From: JAUMBM01 sp964441755
GTDB taxonomy: Bacteria > Bacteroidota > Bacteroidia > Chitinophagales > Saprospiraceae
NCBI GenBank assembly: GCA_964441755.1
Contig: CAYTVG010000006.1
Coordinates: 178,877-242,876, forward strand
Reading direction: 5' to 3'
DNA: 64,000 bases
Positions 60,411 to 64,000 of this stretch are shown here, piece after piece (position 1 is the first letter of the stretch; the number at the start of each line of letters is the position of its first letter). The position numbers and the translations under genes were made by a program. The notes beneath the pieces were generated by a model. It was not told the DNA's origin, searched no databases, and was given only the letters and a program-made list of their open reading frames with translations.

Positions 60411-60590
60411 TTTGAGAGCCCCGTTAGGGGCGTGATATGGGTAGCAACCGGCCACCGTGTTTTTTGAGAGCCCCGTTAGGGGCGTGATATGGGTAGCAAC
60501 CGGCCACCGTGTTTTTTGAGAGCCCCGTTAGGGGCGTGATATGGGTAGCAACGGCCACCGTGTTTTCCGGAGTCCCGTAGGGACGAAACG
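60411..60590 (+). repeat. Dispersed palindromic repeat, ~52-bp period
   Basis: Units start at 60418, 60470 and 60522 (GCCCCGTTAGGGGC, then GTGATATGGGTAGCAACC and GGCCACCGTGTTTTTTGAGA), and a fourth at 60572 has GTCCCGTAGGGAC. Period is 50-52 bp. These belong to the family at 49 and 63.7 kb. The preceding stretch 60255-60410 contains nothing I recognise. Confidence 0.85.
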
Positions 60591-60662
60591 TGGGTGTGAT
60601 TCTCAATCATCCATTATTCCAACGGTTTGAAAATATACCGTGTACCGGCCCCCTAAATAACC

Positions 60663-60698
60663 AGACAAGATTACAATTTTAATATTGTAATCTTGTCT
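60663..60698. repeat. Perfect-arm palindrome at the head of an IS3 remnant
   Basis: 15-bp arms, 60663-60677 and 60684-60698 (AGACAAGATTACAAT and its complement), around six bases. The ATG of the transposase fragment follows at 60699. It may be a trace of target-site or terminal sequence. Confidence 0.6.
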
Positions 60699-60829
60699 AT
60701 GGAAAAAAAGCGACGCAGCAAAGAAGAGAAGTTTAGCATTCTGAAAGAGGCAGAAAGCCAGAGGGTTGAAGTTACGATTATGCAGCATGGATTTATCCAT
60801 CTACTTTCTACCGCTGGCGTAAGGCGTAA
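60699..60829 (+). pseudogene. IS3-type transposase OrfA fragment with frameshift
   Basis: The frame from 60699 starts MEKKRRSKEEKFSILKEAE, typical of IS3-type OrfA HTH domains. About residue 30 it shifts: continuing in the +2 frame gives IYPSTFYRWRKA and a TAA at 60827-60829. Both halves match one OrfA, so a frameshift and early stop have inactivated it. No OrfB remains. Confidence 0.75.
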
Positions 60830-60831
60830 GT

Positions 60832-60859
60832 TGAGCTTCCCCCCCAAAAACTAGACACG
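60832..60859 (+). mobile_element. IS3-type terminal inverted-repeat remnant
   Basis: TGAGCTTCCCCCCCAAAAAC followed by TAGACACG resembles terminal repeats of IS3-family elements (TG...CCCCCCAAAA.CTAGACA). It sits just past the OrfA fragment and before the DUF1801 gene. The matching other end was not found. Confidence 0.5.
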
Positions 60860-60973
60860 TTTGATAAACCAAGGTGACTTAAGTTCGAGGGCAGCTGCAA
60901 ATATTGGTAGTTCTTACATGGGGCAAATCTACGAAACCCACTTCAGTTGGACTAGAGCCTATAAAGTTTCCCG

Positions 60974-61387
60974 TCACCCTGCTGTAACATGCGCGATAGA
61001 CTCCCGGCACAATTCCTCCAGGATATCGAGCCGGATATCGGCCAGTTTTTTCACATAAATACAGGCCTTCCCCATCGTGTACTTGCCCAGACTGCTGAGC
61101 AGCTGCTCGCTTTTTTCGGTAGGCGAGTAGACGTAGAGGGAAAAAGCCGCTTTGCGGGGGGAGAAGCCGATGAGGGGAGCATCGCCCTCGTGCCCGCTCG
61201 CATAGCGGTAGTGATAGCTGCCAAATCCGATGATGGTGGGCCCCCACAGCCGGGGCTCGCAGCCGGACCAGGCCTGCATCAGTGCGAGCAGCCGGAAGCT
61301 GTCGGCTTTTTTCTGTTCGCTGTCGACGTAGGCGTTGATGAAAGCCGTTACGTCCTCGTCGGAATAAGTCGTCTTATTGGTTGCCAT
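60974..61387 (-). CDS. DUF1801 (YdhG-like) domain protein
   Basis: A 137-residue cytoplasmic protein with the DUF1801 pattern (FRLLALMQAWSGCEPRLWGPTIIGFGSYHY, in parts GPTIIGFGSYHY, then PLIGFSPRKAAFSLYVY, then GKACIYVKKLADI). Function is unknown. It is the last of three minus-strand genes (SRPBCC, DUF2200, DUF1801) with gaps of 6 and 13 bases, so it is an operon. The set lies between two different IS remnants. Confidence 0.88.
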   Translation of the reverse strand: MATNKTTYSDEDVTAFINAYVDSEQKKADSFRLLALMQAWSGCEPRLWGPTIIGFGSYHYRYASGHEGDAPLIGFSPRKAAFSLYVYSPTEKSEQLLSSLGKYTMGKACIYVKKLADIRLDILEELCRESIAHVTAG

Positions 61388-61400
61388 AGGCAGGTATGGA

Positions 61401-61763
61401 TTACTGACGCAGGATTTTTTCCATTTTTTTCCCCTTAGCCAGCTCGTCTACCAGCTTATCGAGATAGCGGGTCTGCCGGGTCAGCGGGTTTTCGATTTCT
61501 TCGATCCGGTAGCCGCAGATGAGCCCGGTGATGCGCTCCGCCAGCGGGTTGAGGCGGGCGCGCTCGAAGAAGGTTTGGAAGGTCACTTCCTCTTCTATCA
61601 GCGACAGCAGCTCCCCTTCGCTGAAGCCTGTAAGCCACTCGATGACCTGCAGCAACTCCTCCCGGGATCTGCCTTTGGCGGTAACCTTGCGGACATAGTG
61701 CGGAAATACGGCAGCGAAGGTCATGCGGGCGATCCGCTGATCGTGCTCGGGCGTAGTTTTCAT
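61401..61763 (-). CDS. DUF2200 family protein
   Basis: A 120-residue protein with the DUF2200 core (ARMTFAAVFPHYVRKVTAKGR, in part RMTFAAVFPHYV, then LTRQTRYLDKLVDELAKGK). DUF2200 proteins are small, of unknown function. It lies between the SRPBCC and DUF1801 genes in the same operon. Confidence 0.9.
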   Translation of the reverse strand: MKTTPEHDQRIARMTFAAVFPHYVRKVTAKGRSREELLQVIEWLTGFSEGELLSLIEEEVTFQTFFERARLNPLAERITGLICGYRIEEIENPLTRQTRYLDKLVDELAKGKKMEKILRQ

Positions 61764-61769
61764 CCGTGC

Positions 61770-62183
61770 TCAGTGCGTTTCAGTATACTGCTTGTAGTTG
61801 TTGAGGATGGCCTGCCACCCGCTTTGCTGCAGCTCGTGGCTGTGCTCCGTCTCCGGATCAAAAGTAACCGTGACCGCCGTCTGCTCCCCCGCGGGTTCAA
61901 ACACGACACTGGCATAGCGCCCACCAAATACGTAAGTAAATTTTTCGGTCGGCACGACCTCCGTGAAGGTCGCTTCAAAATCAAAGCCCATGCTGCCGTC
62001 GCGGGCTTCCATCCTCGCCAGATAGCGGCCGCCCACGCGCAGATCGCTGTCGGCATGAGGGCAATGCCAGCTCGCATCGGCAAAATTCCATTGCGTGATA
62101 TGCTCAGGCAAAGTGTAATAATCCCAGGCTTTTTCCCTGTTGGCACCGACCAAAGCCCGAACGGTGATTTTGTTGTCTTGCAT
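61770..62183 (-). CDS. SRPBCC/AHSA1-type protein
   Basis: A 137-residue START/SRPBCC protein (KAWDYYTLPEHITQWNFADA near the start, LRVGGRYLARMEARDGSMGF, TEVVPTEKFTYVF, then SGWQAILNNYKQYTE at the end). This matches the AHSA1/SRPBCC subfamily with a hydrophobic cavity. Ligand is unknown. It is the first gene of the three-gene cassette and starts at ATG 62183. A plausible IS end begins 86 bases upstream. Confidence 0.9.
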   Translation of the reverse strand: MQDNKITVRALVGANREKAWDYYTLPEHITQWNFADASWHCPHADSDLRVGGRYLARMEARDGSMGFDFEATFTEVVPTEKFTYVFGGRYASVVFEPAGEQTAVTVTFDPETEHSHELQQSGWQAILNNYKQYTETH

Positions 62184-62268
62184 AGTAGCGGTGGTTGTCG
62201 GTCAAAGGTAAAACCTGCTGCCCGTCTTTGCAAGCGCGGCCGGCTGCGTTGGTCGAAATGTGGGCAAC

Positions 62269-62298
62269 TGAGGTGGTCGGCAAAATTTGGACAGCAAC
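62269..62298 (+). mobile_element. Probable IS3-type terminal repeat upstream of orfA
   Basis: TGAGGTGGTCGGCAAAATTT then GGACAGCAAC resembles IS3-family ends and lies 24 bases before the OrfA ATG at 62322, the usual distance. Confidence 0.5.
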
Positions 62299-62321
62299 TC
62301 AGAAAATTTAATTCGCTATCA

Positions 62322-62591
62322 ATGATGAAGAACCTAAGAAGAGAACACAGCGCTGCTTTCAAGACCGAAGTGGTACATGAGGCCATCAAGAGGCAGAAGA
62401 CATTGTCGGAACTAGCTCAGAAGTACGAGCTGACGCCTGAACAGATCAGCTCCCGGGAGTCCAAGTTTCCGGCGAATGCTCAATCACTGTTTGATCCTAA
62501 GCAGCAGCAAGAAAACAGTTTGGATAAAGCGAAAAAGGACTTGTACAGACAGATAGCGAAGAATGACTGGCTAAACAAAAAGCTGCATTAG
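62322..62591 (+). pseudogene. IS3 family transposase OrfA without OrfB
   Basis: An 89-residue OrfA: MMKNLRREHSAAFKTEVVHE, then LSELAQKYELTPEQIS (the HTH), then a leucine-zipper tail KKDLYRQIAKNDWLNKKL. The length is normal for OrfA, but the integrase-type OrfB that should follow by frameshift is absent; 62592-62847 has no matching frame. The element is inactive. It differs from the OrfA fragment at 60.7 kb. Confidence 0.8.
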
Positions 62592-62847
62592 TGCCTGTGG
62601 CTTACGAGGTGCTGACAGAAAAAAATTTCTGTAAATGATTTTTCCGTTGCAAACCATGACATTCAGTCCGGCCTGCTGACGTGCACTGCTAAGCGGTATG
62701 ATTGGCACATCTTGCTTGAATTGATGAAATACTGAAGAGAAATTTATTTTCATCAACATTGGCTGCAACTGTCCCAATTGCGTTGATCATCTTATTTTTA
62801 CACTCATTCTACTTCGTATTCACAGATATTATAGAGACATTGAGTGC

Positions 62848-63723
62848 ATGGATAAAATAATAATTACTGGCAGTAGCGGAAGGATTGGACGAGCCTTACA
62901 CTGGAAACTTTGCCAGAGATACAATGTGACCGGCATAGATGTTTCGCCGTCCTCGGCTACATCAAAAATATTTGACATTAGAGACAATGAGCAGCTTTTG
63001 CGGAGTTTTGAAGGCGTAGATACTATTTTCCACACAGCTGCCCTGCATGCACCTCACGTAGGAATTGCTTCAGAGAGAGCATTTTATGAGATCAATGTAG
63101 ATGCTACCGAGAAAATTTGCAAAGCTGCAGTAAGATGTGGTGTTTCACAGATAGTTTTTACAAGTACGACGGCTCTGTACGGATATGCAAATCAAGGAGT
63201 GAACAAGGCTGTTTGGGTGGATGAACAAACAATACCAATGCCCAGAACGATTTACCATAAAACAAAATTGGAAGCTGAAAACATCATTAGGGAGTATTCA
63301 AATAAAGACCTGACTATGAGTGTTATCAGGATGTCCCGATGTTTCCCCGAAGCAGTTCAAATGATGGCGGTTTACAGACTTCACAGGGGAGTGGATTACA
63401 GAGATGTTGCAGACGCTCATATACTGGCAGGTCAACTGAAAAAAGATAAGCATTTTGACAGCTATATTGTATCCGGCGAGACGCCATTCCTACAATCGGA
63501 TAGTCAAATGTTATTCGAAAATCCAGCAATGGTTATTCGGGAACGTGAGCCACTTTTAGCTGATGAATTTGATAAGAGAGGCTGGAAGTTTCCTGATTCA
63601 ATAGACAGAGTATATGACTCATCCTACGCCCGACGTGTGCTTAATTGGCAATCAAAAAGAGGTTCACTTGAAGTTATCAAGCAGTTTGACAACGGTGATT
63701 TTGAAGTACTTCCGCGTGGATAG
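62848..63723 (+). CDS. NAD-dependent epimerase/dehydratase (extended SDR)
   Basis: A 291-residue extended short-chain dehydrogenase. TGSSGRIG (residues 7-14) binds NAD, TSTTALYG and YHKTK give the catalytic Ser/Thr, Tyr and Lys. DVADAHILAGQL is typical of sugar-nucleotide epimerase-like enzymes. The substrate cannot be named. Its base composition is clearly more AT-rich than the rest of the window, and it sits between an IS remnant and a repeat array, which suggests recent acquisition. The ATG at 62848 gives the expected Rossmann start. Confidence 0.88.
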   Translation: MDKIIITGSSGRIGRALHWKLCQRYNVTGIDVSPSSATSKIFDIRDNEQLLRSFEGVDTIFHTAALHAPHVGIASERAFYEINVDATEKICKAAVRCGVSQIVFTSTTALYGYANQGVNKAVWVDEQTIPMPRTIYHKTKLEAENIIREYSNKDLTMSVIRMSRCFPEAVQMMAVYRLHRGVDYRDVADAHILAGQLKKDKHFDSYIVSGETPFLQSDSQMLFENPAMVIREREPLLADEFDKRGWKFPDSIDRVYDSSYARRVLNWQSKRGSLEVIKQFDNGDFEVLPRG

Positions 63724-64000
63724 AAAACAACGGCCCCGGTATTTCCAGGAGTCCCGTAGGGACGGAATATGGGTAGAAAACAACGACCCATTGTTTTCAG
63801 GAGTCCCGTAGGGACGCAATGTGGGTAGACCCGTAGGGACGCAATGTGGGTAGAAAACACCGGCCCGTTGTTTTCAGGAGTCCCGTAGGGACGCAATGTG
63901 GGTAGACCCGTAGGGACGGAATATGGGTAGAAAACACCGGCCCGTTGTTTTCAGGAGTCCCGTAGGGACGCAATGTGGGTAGACCCGTAGGGACGCAATG
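63724..64000 (+). repeat. Dispersed palindromic repeat array, running off the window
   Basis: Units contain AGTCCCGTAGGGACG, then CAATGTGGGTAG or GAATATGGGTAG, with alternate spacers AAAACACCGGCCCGTTGTTTTC and the short ACCCGTAGGGACG. All read forward. The array begins at the epimerase stop codon and continues beyond 64000. It encodes no gene. Confidence 0.85.

Noticed and set aside
60663..60698. Palindrome as an operator for a nearby gene
   Set aside because: It directly precedes a dead transposase fragment and no live gene lies downstream on that strand.

Overview
The window reads as chromosome of a GC-rich member of the Bacteroidota, most likely a Saprospiria- or Chitinophagia-type organism. 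Markers are a PorP/SprF protein of the type IX secretion/gliding machinery, two TonB receptors with carboxypeptidase-like N-terminal domains, a GH92 mannosidase, a TPR-TM-AraC regulator, a HYR-domain surface protein, and repeated use of the Bacteroidota promoter element TAnnTTTG in place of sigma70 boxes. No rRNA, tRNA or CRISPR array was found.

Layout. 0-9.9 kb is mostly housekeeping: the tail of queD, a zinc-ribbon pseudoprotease, PorP/SprF, a YgjP-like metallopeptidase, alaS, a ctpA-type protease, an esterase and a CrtA-like monooxygenase. 10-15.5 kb holds a class III adenylate cyclase, a lipoprotein and a large helical-repeat exported protein. 15.6-20.4 kb is a three-gene 2-oxoacid:acceptor oxidoreductase (KOR) operon whose first gene is a GltD-like flavoprotein fused to a 2x[4Fe-4S] ferredoxin. 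20.6-22.4 kb is a divergent MarR/thiolase pair. 22.4-27.1 kb encodes a two-gene molybdoenzyme complex (catalytic subunit plus an FeS-NrfD fusion). 27.4-41.7 kb is cell-surface and glycan biology: glucosaminidase-like protein, TonB receptor, GH92, AraC-type regulator and a 1659-residue beta-helix/HYR protein. 42-46 kb has a small membrane protein, an outer-membrane barrel and a vanadium-haloperoxidase-like lipoprotein built from two PAP2-like repeats.

46-58.4 kb is rich in iron genes: feoAB, then (after repeats, two YeeE/YedE half-transporters and a thioredoxin) a four-gene operon DUF4856 lipoprotein > imelysin-like lipoprotein > HTTM (vitamin K-dependent carboxylase-like) membrane protein > TonB receptor. 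feoAB and this operon share a palindrome, ATTTAGACTAAAT, placed at their promoters, which suggests one metal-responsive repressor controls both. This is the most attractive system in the window.

58.7-64 kb is accessory: a HigB/HigA-ImmA toxin-antitoxin pair with a very clear operator, IS3-type remnants on both sides of a small SRPBCC-DUF2200-DUF1801 cassette, a low-GC epimerase, and arrays of a dispersed palindromic repeat that also occupies 49.05-49.55 kb and continues past the window end. Many intergenic gaps hold long, nearly perfect hairpins, mostly at gene ends.
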